DNA from: Enteractinococcus coprophilus
GTDB lineage: Bacteria; Actinomycetota; Actinomycetes; Actinomycetales; Micrococcaceae
DNA: 64,000 nucleotides
Assembly (NCBI RefSeq): GCF_006716305.1
Contig: NZ_VFOU01000002.1
Span: forward strand, 558,001-622,000
Direction: 5' to 3'
Shown here: positions 1-7,735 of the stretch, one piece after another
How positions within the stretch are numbered: the first letter of the stretch is position 1
Layout of the letters: every line of letters starts with the position of its first letter
Made by a program: the position numbers and the translations under genes
The notes under the pieces: generated by a model
Databases searched by the model: none
Told to the model about the DNA's origin: nothing
Seen by the model: only the letters and a program-made list of their open reading frames with translations

Positions 1-1
1 T

Positions 2-511
2 ACCAATGTGCCACTGATCATTTTGGGGTCATCGCATTTCGGTGCGCAGCTGGCGGCCCAACTCGGCCTGACCTATAGCTTCGCCTCGCACTTTGCTCCG
101 CAGCTGCTCGAGTCTGCTGCGGCCCTGTATCGCAGCGAGTTCAAACCCTCGGAGGGTCTCGCCGAGCCCTACTTCATTGCCGCGGCCAATGTGATTGTCG
201 CGGATACTCAACAGCGTGCCGATGAACTTTGGGAACGGGCCAAACGAGCTCGCATCCGTACGATGCTCGGCCGCGGCCGGCAGCTCACCGATGATGAGGT
301 GGAACAACTCGTACACTCGGTACCTGGGCAGCAAGTGCTGCAGATGCTAGAAATGACCGCCGTGGGCACCCCGAACGTAGTCCGTGAGTGGCTAGATGAT
401 TTCGCATCCCGCGTCAACGCCGATGAACTCATCGTGACGAATATGGCCGGTCCGCTGGAAGACCGTCGACGTGCTTTGCAGTTAATGTCGGAGCACATTA
501 TCCAACGCTAA
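2..511 (+). CDS. LLM-class flavin-dependent oxidoreductase, C-terminal part (5' truncated)
   Basis: The reading frame is already open at the first bases of the window, so the gene starts upstream and only about the last 169 residues are visible. The visible part resembles the C-terminal half of bacterial luciferase-like monooxygenases (FMN/F420-type TIM barrels): a glycine/serine strand 'ILGSSHFGAQLAAQLGL', then 'YSFASHFAPQLLE', are typical of the MsnO8-like subgroup. Substrate cannot be inferred. Its stop codon overlaps the stop of convergent glnE by 4 bp (ctaa), so no terminator separates the two genes. Confidence 0.8.
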   Translation, partial: TNVPLIILGSSHFGAQLAAQLGLTYSFASHFAPQLLESAAALYRSEFKPSEGLAEPYFIAAANVIVADTQQRADELWERAKRARIRTMLGRGRQLTDDEVEQLVHSVPGQQVLQMLEMTAVGTPNVVREWLDDFASRVNADELIVTNMAGPLEDRRRALQLMSEHIIQR

Positions 512-3500
512 AAGTCGCTGACCGCGCGCGGGCTGGTGGTCCCATAAAATACCCGCTCAAATACTGCTCGCGCGTGGCGAGTGATGCGCAAATAGTCATC
601 TTCAAACTCGCCGACTTCCCCGGCGTCATAACCGGTCCACCGTGCCAGCGCTTCGAGCAGGTCACGGTTCGTCGGTAAAACATCTGACACCTTCCCTGTT
701 GAGATGACGATGCCCGAACGGATCCTGGTGGCAAGACTCCACGCGTGGATCAAGATGTTCGCATCCTCAGCTGTCAACAACTCCGCAGCTTTAGCAGCCT
801 CGAGTGCTTTGAGGGTGTTGGTAGTTTGCAGTTCCGGATAATCGGGCGTATGTTGCAGCTGCAGAGTCTGAGTGAGCCATTCGACGTCCGTGAGGCCACC
901 TCGGCCAAGTTTCAGATGGCGTGCGGGGTCCGCGCCTCGCGGGAGCCGCTCCGCCTCGACTCGGGCTTTCATTCGTCGGATCTCTTGGGCTTGGGCTTTC
1001 GTGAGTCCATGCGTATAGCGCACCGAATCAGCCCATTGAGTAAACGCATCTTGGAGATGCTGTGAGCCAGCGATCGCACGAGCTTTGAGCAAGGCCTGGA
1101 TCTCCCAGGTATCGGCCCACTGTTCGTAATACGCCCGGTATGAATCTAACGAACGTACCAGCGGGCCGCGTCGTCCCTCCGGTCGCAGATCCGCATCTAT
1201 CTCCAACACCGGCTCCAACACGATCGGGGGCCGCGTGGGCATCTTCATAAAGCTGATGAGCGCTTTGGCAACATCGACAGCAAAACGACTGGCTTCGTCA
1301 ACGGCTACCCCGGCGGCCGGCTGATGCACGAACATAACATCCAGATCCGACCCATACCCAGCCTCATAGCCACCCTGTCGACCCATCGCAATGACGGCGA
1401 CGTCGGCGCGCGGCCCCTCCCCGCCCCATTTCTGGGTTACGTGATCGACTACCAGCCGCAATAAAGCTTCAACAGCCGCCTGATCAGCTGCTGCGAGCGC
1501 TTGAGACACCTGGGGCTGTTCCACTAAGTCACACGCATCCGCCAAACTGATACGCAGAATCTCACGACGACGCACGACTCGAACGTAGCGCGCGGCATCG
1601 GGCAGATTCGGGTGACGGTGAATCAAGGCCGTCATTTCCGTCTGGATTGTGTCCAGGCTCAACGGCATTAGATCCTGGTCCCGATCCATCCACGCGGCAG
1701 CCTGCGGAGTGTGCTCTAACATGTCGGTGATGTATCGCGACGAGGATAAAACATGTGCCAGACGCTCCCCGGCTGCTGAAGAGTCTCTGAGCATGTGCAG
1801 ATACCAGTGCGATCCCCCAACGGACTCGCTGAGTTTGCGAAATCCTAACAATCCGCCGTCCGGATCGGGACCCCACGCCAGCCAACCCAACATGGCCGGC
1901 AGGATTTGCCGCTGGAGTTTCGCTTGCCGCGACACCCCGGAGGTGAGCGATTGGATATGCCGGACCGCGCCCCGAGGATCCCGGTAGCCAAGGGCGGCTA
2001 GCCGTGCTGTGGCAGCCTCAGGCGTGAGTCGGGCATCGTCTGGGGACAAGGCAGCGGTGGACGGTAACAACGGACGGTAGAAGAGCTGTTCGAATAAAGT
2101 CCGGTTGGACCGCACCGTAGCCTTCCACGCTTTGACCAACTGCTCGGGGTCCTTGGGCCATTGGCCACTGATGGGACGCATGGATCGAGTGAGCATCCGT
2201 AACTCGTGCTCGGTGTCAGGCATCATATGGGTGCGACGCAACCGGACCAGTTGGACTCGGTGTTCAATCAGACGCAGAAACCGGTAGTTGTTGGTCATGA
2301 CCTGCGCGTCGCTGGGTCCAATGTAGCTGCCGGCCTGCAGCGCTTCCAGAGCATCCTCGGTTGCTCGAACACGAAGCTCGGGGTCGGTCTTGCCATGAAC
2401 TAGCTGCAAGAGTTGGGCGGGGAATTCAACATCTCGCAAACCCCCAGGGCCCAACTTGATCTCACGTTGGCGTTGATCGTGACTAATATGATCAATCACC
2501 CGGTGACGCATGCGCTGGACCTGACGCACAAACCCTTCACGCGTAGAAGCTTGCCAGATCAGCGAACTCAACGCGTCCAGGTAGCGCTGCCCGAGCGCAA
2601 GGCTGCCTGCTACAGGGCGTGCTTTTAGCAACGCTTGGAACTCCCAGGTGTGCGCCCAACGTTGGTAATACTCCAGATGTGAGGATACCGTTCGTGACAA
2701 CACACCGTCTTGTCCTTCAGGACGCAGATTCGTATCAATCTCCCACAGCGCCGGTTCACGGGCAGGCTGATTCACCACCGTGGTAATCCCCGCGGCAAGT
2801 TCGCCGGCAATATCGGCGGCTGCTTGACGAGTCAACTGGGACCCCTCGGCCACATCGTGAGCGAAGATCACATCGACGTCAGAAAAGTAATTCAGCTCCC
2901 GGGCACCGCACTTGCCCATGGCAATCACCGTCAGTTCAACATCGGTGGCCTCGTCATAACGGATCAATATCTCCGCACGGGATACGGCCAACGCGGCTTC
3001 TAAGACGGCCGCCGCTAGATCTGACAGCCACATAGACACCACTGGTTGCATCGCCACCGGGTCATCGGCCATCAGGTCCTGAACAGCGATAGCCACCAGC
3101 TGGCGACGATATTCAACACGCAACGCCACCGAAGCGTCCTTGCCCGTCATAGTGGCAACGGGCGGTTCTTCGTAAGGGTCGGCACCGACTGACGCCAGCA
3201 GGCGCGCTCGCAGTACGGGCGCTGCGTCGATTGCGCTGCCTTGTGCATCAACTAATCCCCCGCACGCCGGGGTGGAATCCACATCTGGGTCGCGGAAAAT
3301 ATCCAGTTGTTCGGGACGTCGAATCAGATACTCACCAAGCGCTTCGGACGCACCAAGCAAACGCAATAATGGCCGGGCTGCATCCGCCGTCACCAGCCTG
3401 GTCACTGTAGGTTCGCGTTCAATGAGCCGAATCAGCAACAACAGCGCGGTATCTGGGTCGGGGGCCACGGCAAGCTGGGCTAACAGGTCTCCTAGCTCAA

Positions 3501-3597
3501 CGCCTACTAGTTCTTTGGAGTCCAGTAAAGATTCGGCGCGTGCGGTGTCTTGTATCCCAGCGGATAATAATTCACGGTGGCTTAGCGGTTGACTCAT
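508..3597 (-). CDS. glnE: Bifunctional glutamine synthetase adenylyltransferase/deadenylyltransferase
   Basis: Adds and removes AMP on a tyrosine of glutamine synthetase and so adjusts nitrogen assimilation. The 1029-residue product has the tandem nucleotidyltransferase layout of GlnE: an N-terminal deadenylylase-type motif at about residues 227-248 (ELNYFSDVDVIFAH) and a C-terminal adenylylase motif at about 740-755 (GYGSDLDVMFVH), each followed by a helical bundle. The length fits actinobacterial GlnE (about 1000). Its start overlaps the end of glnA2 by 4 bp (ATGA), so the two are probably translationally coupled, the same order as Rv2222c-Rv2221c of Mycobacterium. The 3' end overlaps the convergent oxidoreductase gene. 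Confidence 0.96.
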   Translation of the reverse strand: MSQPLSHRELLSAGIQDTARAESLLDSKELVGVELGDLLAQLAVAPDPDTALLLLIRLIEREPTVTRLVTADAARPLLRLLGASEALGEYLIRRPEQLDIFRDPDVDSTPACGGLVDAQGSAIDAAPVLRARLLASVGADPYEEPPVATMTGKDASVALRVEYRRQLVAIAVQDLMADDPVAMQPVVSMWLSDLAAAVLEAALAVSRAEILIRYDEATDVELTVIAMGKCGARELNYFSDVDVIFAHDVAEGSQLTRQAAADIAGELAAGITTVVNQPAREPALWEIDTNLRPEGQDGVLSRTVSSHLEYYQRWAHTWEFQALLKARPVAGSLALGQRYLDALSSLIWQASTREGFVRQVQRMRHRVIDHISHDQRQREIKLGPGGLRDVEFPAQLLQLVHGKTDPELRVRATEDALEALQAGSYIGPSDAQVMTNNYRFLRLIEHRVQLVRLRRTHMMPDTEHELRMLTRSMRPISGQWPKDPEQLVKAWKATVRSNRTLFEQLFYRPLLPSTAALSPDDARLTPEAATARLAALGYRDPRGAVRHIQSLTSGVSRQAKLQRQILPAMLGWLAWGPDPDGGLLGFRKLSESVGGSHWYLHMLRDSSAAGERLAHVLSSSRYITDMLEHTPQAAAWMDRDQDLMPLSLDTIQTEMTALIHRHPNLPDAARYVRVVRRREILRISLADACDLVEQPQVSQALAAADQAAVEALLRLVVDHVTQKWGGEGPRADVAVIAMGRQGGYEAGYGSDLDVMFVHQPAAGVAVDEASRFAVDVAKALISFMKMPTRPPIVLEPVLEIDADLRPEGRRGPLVRSLDSYRAYYEQWADTWEIQALLKARAIAGSQHLQDAFTQWADSVRYTHGLTKAQAQEIRRMKARVEAERLPRGADPARHLKLGRGGLTDVEWLTQTLQLQHTPDYPELQTTNTLKALEAAKAAELLTAEDANILIHAWSLATRIRSGIVISTGKVSDVLPTNRDLLEALARWTGYDAGEVGEFEDDYLRITRHARAVFERVFYGTTSPRAVSDF

Positions 3598-4934
3598 ATA
3601 GCGTCCAGGTACCGCCGAATTTCAAAGGGCGATACATTGACTCGGTACTCATCCCATTCGGCTCGTTTGGCACGTAAGAACGATTGGAACACGCTTTCGC
3701 CCAGCACGTCGGCGACGAATTCGGATTCTTCAAGCACTCCGAGCGCGTCGTGCAAAGTGGTCGGCAGCGCAGCGTGGCCCATCAGCATTCGTTCACGCGT
3801 GGTCAAGAGTCCAATGTCTTCATCTGCGGCGTCAGGCAGCTCATATTCTTCCTCGATGCCTTTCAACCCCGCCGAGATGATCAAGGCATAGGCCAGATAG
3901 GGGTTGGCCGCAGCATCGATACCCCGGTATTCAATCCGGGCAGAACCGGCCTTATTGGGTTTATGTAGCGGGATACGCACCAGCGCAGAACGGTTATTAT
4001 GTCCCCAGGACACATACGACGGCGCTTCTTTGCCTCCCCATAACCGTTTATACGAATTGACGAACTGATGGGTTACAGCGGTGATTTCGGCAGAGTACCG
4101 CAGTACCCCGGCAATGAATCGGCGCGCTGTGGTAGAGAGCTGGTATTCGGCTCCGGGCTCATGAAACGCGTTAGCATCGGACTCAAACAACGAAAAGTGA
4201 GTGTGCAAAGCCGAACCCGGCTGTGATCCAAGCGGCTTGGGCATGAAACTGGCGTGCAGCCCCCGAAGAGTAGCTACCTCTTTGATCACAGTGCGCGCCG
4301 TCATGATGTTATCCGCGCTCGACAAGGCATCGGCGACGCGTAAGTCAATCTCATTTTGGCCCCACCCTGCCTCGTGGTGGGAGAACTCAACCGAAATACC
4401 CACGGCTTCCAACATAGAAACGGCTTCACGCCTAAAATCCTGGGCCACCCCGCCCGGGACGTGATCGAAGTACCCAGCCTCATCAACCGGTACCGGCACA
4501 CCCTGATCGTCCCACTGGTCTGCCTTGAATAAATAAAATTCAATCTCCGGGTGCAGATAGCAACTGAACCCCATATCGGCGGCTGTGTTCAGGGTGCGAC
4601 GCAGCACATTGCGCGGGTCAGCCATGGAGGGTTCGCCGTCGGGCATTTTGACGTCGCAGAACATGCGTGAGGTCTGTTCCTCATCACCGCGCCACGGCAG
4701 GATCTGAAAAGTTGTCGGATCCGGTTGTAACAACATGTCGGATTCGAAGATCCGCGTGAAACCTTCAACGGAGGAACCATCAAAGCCCAGGCCCTCACTG
4801 AAGGCGTATTCGACCTCGGCGGGGGCTAGAGCCACCGACTTCAGCGCGCCCACCACATCGGTAAACCAGAGCCGTATAAATCTGACATCCCGGTCCTCAA
4901 GGGTGCGTAACACGTATTCTTGCTGACGATCCAT
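3594..4934 (-). CDS. glnA2: Glutamine synthetase, GlnA2-type (type I)
   Basis: A type I glutamine synthetase homologue of 446 residues, exactly the size of mycobacterial GlnA2. The start MDRQQEYVLRTLEDRDVRF was chosen over an upstream in-frame start at 4976 because it matches the GlnA2 family N-terminus and is preceded by a purine-rich GGAAGAGA. Visible family motifs: GFDGSSVEGF near residue 53, the metal/ATP-site stretch EIEFYLF, the NxNSYKRL-type segment (FVNSYKRLWGG), and RIEYRGIDAAANPYLA. The NLYDLP adenylylation motif of GlnA1 is not present; the corresponding stretch reads EEEYELPDAA. The preferred substrate may therefore be glutamate or another amine donor pair, and GlnE may act mainly on a GlnA1 encoded elsewhere (inference). 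Confidence 0.94.
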   Translation of the reverse strand: MDRQQEYVLRTLEDRDVRFIRLWFTDVVGALKSVALAPAEVEYAFSEGLGFDGSSVEGFTRIFESDMLLQPDPTTFQILPWRGDEEQTSRMFCDVKMPDGEPSMADPRNVLRRTLNTAADMGFSCYLHPEIEFYLFKADQWDDQGVPVPVDEAGYFDHVPGGVAQDFRREAVSMLEAVGISVEFSHHEAGWGQNEIDLRVADALSSADNIMTARTVIKEVATLRGLHASFMPKPLGSQPGSALHTHFSLFESDANAFHEPGAEYQLSTTARRFIAGVLRYSAEITAVTHQFVNSYKRLWGGKEAPSYVSWGHNNRSALVRIPLHKPNKAGSARIEYRGIDAAANPYLAYALIISAGLKGIEEEYELPDAADEDIGLLTTRERMLMGHAALPTTLHDALGVLEESEFVADVLGESVFQSFLRAKRAEWDEYRVNVSPFEIRRYLDAI

Positions 4935-5011
4935 GACTGCGGTATCTCTTCCGATCGGACAAATACTGGGGTTCACCTACCACAATAGCAATGAGCCATT
5001 AGACTGTTGGC
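4935..5011. promoter_or_regulatory. Divergent promoter region glnA2 / panB
   Basis: 77-bp gap between two divergent genes. On the plus strand a -10-like TAGACT at 5000-5005 lies 6 nt before the panB ATG and no Shine-Dalgarno is present, which suggests a leaderless panB mRNA. On the minus strand GGAAGAGA sits about 9 nt before the glnA2 start as a ribosome-binding site. Confidence 0.5.
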
Positions 5012-5845
5012 ATGGTTGATTCCCCGTACTCCGTATTGAAAAAGACTCCAGCACGGTATCGTTCCGTCCACTTCCAACAGATTAAGGACGCCGGCGGTAA
5101 GTTTGCGATGCTGACGTGTTACGACGCGACCACCGCCCAGATCTTTGATCATGCCGGGATTGAGACCTTATTAATCGGTGATTCTTTGGGCAATGTGGTT
5201 CAGGGGCAGAACTCCACGTTGGGTGTGACCATGGACGATATGATCACCTTTTCGAAAGCTGTGGTGGCCGGCACGGAACGGGCTTTTGTTCTTGCAGACC
5301 TTCCGTTTGGTTCATATGAAGCCTCGGTTGAACAGGCTGTAGAGTCGGGTATCCAGTTGGTGAAAGAAACCGGGATTTCTGCGGTCAAGATGGAAGGTGG
5401 GATCGAATACGCGCCCCACATTCAGGCCCTCACGGCCGCGGGTGTCGCGGTGGTGGCCCATACCGGTTTTACTCCGCAGTCCGAACACGTGTTGGGTGGC
5501 TACCGGGTGCAAGGTCGCGACGCAGATGCGAGCACTCGGATGGTGGAAGAGGCCTTGGTCTTGCAGGATGCTGGAGCAATGATGTTGCTCATGGAGATGG
5601 TACCTGCCGAAGTCGCCGCCGCCGTTGATCAAGCTCTGACGATCCCCACTGTAGGGATCGGGGCCGGCAATGGCACAACGGGTCAAGTGCTTGTCTGGCA
5701 GGATGCTTTCGGCCTCAATCGCGGGCGAGTCCCCTCGTTTGTCAAAAAATATGCTGATGTTGGCCAGGTGCTGTCAGACGCGGCACAACAGTACCGTGAA
5801 GACGTGCTTCAAGCTAAGTTCCCTAACGACGATCACAGCTTCTAG
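5012..5845 (+). CDS. panB: 3-methyl-2-oxobutanoate hydroxymethyltransferase
   Basis: First committed step of pantothenate/CoA synthesis: transfers the one-carbon unit of 5,10-methylenetetrahydrofolate to 2-oxoisovalerate, giving ketopantoate. The 277-residue TIM barrel shows the family motifs LLIGDSLGNVVQG (metal-ligand Asp57), VLADLPFGSYE (Asp96), VKMEGG, and HTGFTPQSEHVLGGY, and ends with the IGAGNGTTGQVLVWQD segment. Full length. It is divergent from glnA2, as panB is close to glnA2 in mycobacteria. The stop overlaps the convergent small SPOR-like gene by 4 bp. Confidence 0.97.
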   Translation: MVDSPYSVLKKTPARYRSVHFQQIKDAGGKFAMLTCYDATTAQIFDHAGIETLLIGDSLGNVVQGQNSTLGVTMDDMITFSKAVVAGTERAFVLADLPFGSYEASVEQAVESGIQLVKETGISAVKMEGGIEYAPHIQALTAAGVAVVAHTGFTPQSEHVLGGYRVQGRDADASTRMVEEALVLQDAGAMMLLMEMVPAEVAAAVDQALTIPTVGIGAGNGTTGQVLVWQDAFGLNRGRVPSFVKKYADVGQVLSDAAQQYREDVLQAKFPNDDHSF

Positions 5846-6036
5846 CGAAGCCCCCATTCTGCATCTTCTTCGTCTTGCTCGTCCCAAGCCCTGTTGCGTT
5901 GCGCGTAGGTCTCAAGTGCATGTTCGGCTTCGTCACGCGTAGCAAAAGGACCGATGCGGTCCTTCGAGAATGATTGAGGACCATCTTCGACTTGGCCAGT
6001 TTTGACGTTGTACCAGTAGCGTTTTCCTTCAGTCAT
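5842..6036 (-). CDS. Small SPOR-like protein (64 aa)
   Basis: A 64-residue acidic protein beginning MTEGKRYWYNVKTGQVEDG; the internal pattern IGPFATRDEAEHALETY is the typical half of a SPOR-like fold (a strand followed by a helix starting at T-R-x-E-A). Homologues with the same YWYN(V/L)xTG(Q/E)VE start occur next to map in many Micrococcales, usually annotated as SPOR domain-containing. Function is unknown; no signal peptide or membrane segment is visible, so a cytoplasmic location is likely. The start at 6036 was preferred to 6057 because a GAAAGAAG purine run precedes it. Its 3' end overlaps panB. Confidence 0.75.
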   Translation of the reverse strand: MTEGKRYWYNVKTGQVEDGPQSFSKDRIGPFATRDEAEHALETYAQRNRAWDEQDEEDAEWGLR

Positions 6037-6070
6037 ACTTCTTTCATACCAGATCAAGCTAGCAGGCAGA

Positions 6071-6076
6071 TAGACT
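6071..6076 (+). promoter_or_regulatory. -10 element of a probable leaderless map transcript
   Basis: TAGACT ends 7 nt before the map ATG at 6084. There is no Shine-Dalgarno sequence in between, so transcription probably begins at or next to the A of the start codon. Confidence 0.45.
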
Positions 6077-6083
6077 TGTAAGC

Positions 6084-7055
6084 ATGACTTTTACCCCACC
6101 TAACCTTGCGTCTCTTCCGGTCATAGAGCCCGGCTCACCCAATTCTCATAACCACCCGGTCGATTCTCCACCGCGCGGTGAACCAGGATCACGGGCACCG
6201 CAAGGCCGGTTAACCCCTGGCCTCGTGTCCGCGCAGCTAGCGGTCCCCGATCATATCGCCCGCCCTGATTATGTCGGCAAAAAGGATGCCGTCGAAGGGC
6301 TTCATGGCGACGTCTATGACGCCGAAGGTATCGCGAAGATTCGCGCGGCATCACGTCTGGCTGCCGATGCCATGAACCTGGTGGAACAATACATCCAACC
6401 GGGGATTACCACGGCTGAGCTTGATCGCATTGGTCATGAATTTATTATTGGTCACGATGCTTGGCCCTCGACGTTGGGCTATAAGGAATTCCCAAAATCT
6501 ATGACCACCTCCCTAAACGAGGTGATCTGCCACGGAATTCCTGACGACACAGTGTTAGAAGATGGCGATATCGTCAATATTGATATCACCGTGTACAAAG
6601 ATGGCCACCACGGAGACCATAATAAGACGTTCTTGGTAGGCACCGTTGATGAAGAGTCATGTTTGCTGGTCGAACGAACTGAAAAAGCACTCGAGCGTGC
6701 GATCAAAGCGGTGAAACCCGGTCGAGAAATCAACGTGATCGGTCGGGTTATCGAAACGTATGCCAAGCGTTTTGGCTACGGTGTGGTCGAGGATTTTGTT
6801 GGACACGGCGTTGGCCGTGAGTTCCATTCAGGGTTGATCGTGCCGCATTACGATACGGCGCCACGTCATAATGAGGTCATGGTCCCGGGCATGGTATTTA
6901 CCATCGAGCCCATGCTGACCCTGGGGGGCATCGCTTGGGAGTTGTGGGACGACGGATGGACTGTGGTCACAAAAGATCGCAAACGCAGTGCCCAATTCGA
7001 ACATACCATTGTGGTCACCGACGACGGTGCTGAGGTCCTGACAACCACTGACTGA
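6084..7055 (+). CDS. map: Methionine aminopeptidase, type I, with N-terminal extension
   Basis: Removes the initiator methionine from nascent proteins. The catalytic pita-bread domain carries all five metal ligands: Asp in [10 protein letters not shown], Asp in HHGDHNKTF, His in [11 protein letters not shown], Glu in FTIEPML and Glu in QFEHTIVV. The protein (323 residues) has an extra Pro/Ser/Gly-rich N-terminal stretch of about 40 residues before the usual RLTPG...PDYVGKKD start of actinobacterial MapB-type enzymes. The -10 box right before the ATG supports this upstream start. The cobalt/zinc/manganese metal cannot be told from sequence. Confidence 0.95.
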   Translation: MTFTPPNLASLPVIEPGSPNSHNHPVDSPPRGEPGSRAPQGRLTPGLVSAQLAVPDHIARPDYVGKKDAVEGLHGDVYDAEGIAKIRAASRLAADAMNLVEQYIQPGITTAELDRIGHEFIIGHDAWPSTLGYKEFPKSMTTSLNEVICHGIPDDTVLEDGDIVNIDITVYKDGHHGDHNKTFLVGTVDEESCLLVERTEKALERAIKAVKPGREINVIGRVIETYAKRFGYGVVEDFVGHGVGREFHSGLIVPHYDTAPRHNEVMVPGMVFTIEPMLTLGGIAWELWDDGWTVVTKDRKRSAQFEHTIVVTDDGAEVLTTTD

Positions 7056-7071
7056 ACTGATCGCAAGCAGA

Positions 7072-7108
7072 CCGGTGGAACCTGGCTTCCCCTTCCAGGC
7101 TCCACCGG
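7072..7108. terminator. Bidirectional terminator hairpin between map and nrdR
   Basis: Inverted repeat: left arm CCGGTGGA plus CCTGG, nine-base loop region, right arm CCAGG plus TCCACCGG, each side interrupted by one unpaired base. It lies between the convergent map and nrdR stops. A U-tract is weak on either side. Confidence 0.6.
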
Positions 7109-7114
7109 AGTCTA

Positions 7115-7600
7115 TTAACGGACGAACAGTTTAGTTTGTAGTGGCTCCTCCGCTTCGGGTCGTACCCTTAATTCTTGGATGGCTTTTTCAAAATCGTCGA
7201 GGTTGTCAAAGTCTTGATACACCGAAGCAAACCGCAGGTAGGCCACCTGGTCGAGTCGACGCAGTGGGCCTAAGATAGCAAGGCCGACTTCATGGGCATC
7301 GATCTCGGCATGACCGGTTGCTCGAATGGACTCTTCAACCTCCTGTGCCAGTTTCGCCAAGTCATCATTGGAAACCGGTCGGCCTTGACAGGCTTTGCGG
7401 ACACCATTGACCACTTTGGCACGGTTGAACGGTTCGGCCACGCCAGAACGTTTGATAACGCTCAACGACGTGGTTTCCATCGTGGTGAAGCGCTTATCAC
7501 ACGACCGGCATTCGCGCCTGCGACGAATTGCCGAACCGTCCTCTAATGACCGTGAGTCTACTACTCGGGATTCTTCATGTCGACAAAAAGGACAGTGCAT
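7115..7600 (-). CDS. nrdR: Transcriptional repressor NrdR
   Basis: ATP/dATP-sensing repressor of ribonucleotide reductase genes. The 161-residue protein shows a zinc ribbon with cysteines 3, 6, 31 and 34 (CPFC and CRSC), the linker [15 protein letters not shown], then an ATP-cone domain (about residues 49-139), and a charged tail. Length and architecture are normal for the family. It lies downstream of dnaE on the same strand but is separated from it by 135 bp that hold its own promoter and two NrdR-box-like sites. No nrdJ or nrdAB gene is in the window. Confidence 0.96.
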   Translation of the reverse strand: MHCPFCRHEESRVVDSRSLEDGSAIRRRRECRSCDKRFTTMETTSLSVIKRSGVAEPFNRAKVVNGVRKACQGRPVSNDDLAKLAQEVEESIRATGHAEIDAHEVGLAILGPLRRLDQVAYLRFASVYQDFDNLDDFEKAIQELRVRPEAEEPLQTKLFVR

Positions 7601-7638
7601 GGGGAAGTAAACCTCTCTATAAAATTAGGTCTAAACAA

Positions 7639-7668
7639 ATACTATCCCTACATGTTGTTGTAGTTCAA
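7639..7668 (-). promoter_or_regulatory. Candidate nrdR promoter
   Basis: Minus-strand -35 TTGAAC (7663-7668) and -10 TAGTAT (7639-7644) with an 18-bp spacer. The spacer is covered by the proximal NrdR-like box. Confidence 0.5.
7648..7663 (-). promoter_or_regulatory. NrdR-box-like site, promoter-proximal
   Basis: An interrupted palindrome CTACA-N6-TGTAG lying inside the spacer of the predicted nrdR promoter. It matches the outer arms of the NrdR consensus (ACACWATATATWGTGT) only in part; its main support is its position 30 bp centre-to-centre from a better box. Confidence 0.4.
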
Positions 7669-7677
7669 CCCTTTGAG

Positions 7678-7693
7678 GTACTACATATAGTGA
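7678..7693 (-). promoter_or_regulatory. NrdR box, distal
   Basis: On the minus strand the site reads TCACTATATGTAGTAC, close to the NrdR consensus ACACWATATATWGTGT, with the conserved CTATAT core and GT arm. It sits just upstream of the predicted nrdR -35, three helical turns from the second box, the usual tandem arrangement. Confidence 0.6.
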
Positions 7694-7735
7694 CGAGATA
7701 GATCTGGACGTCTACCTAAGAGGGGTCGGGTTCTG

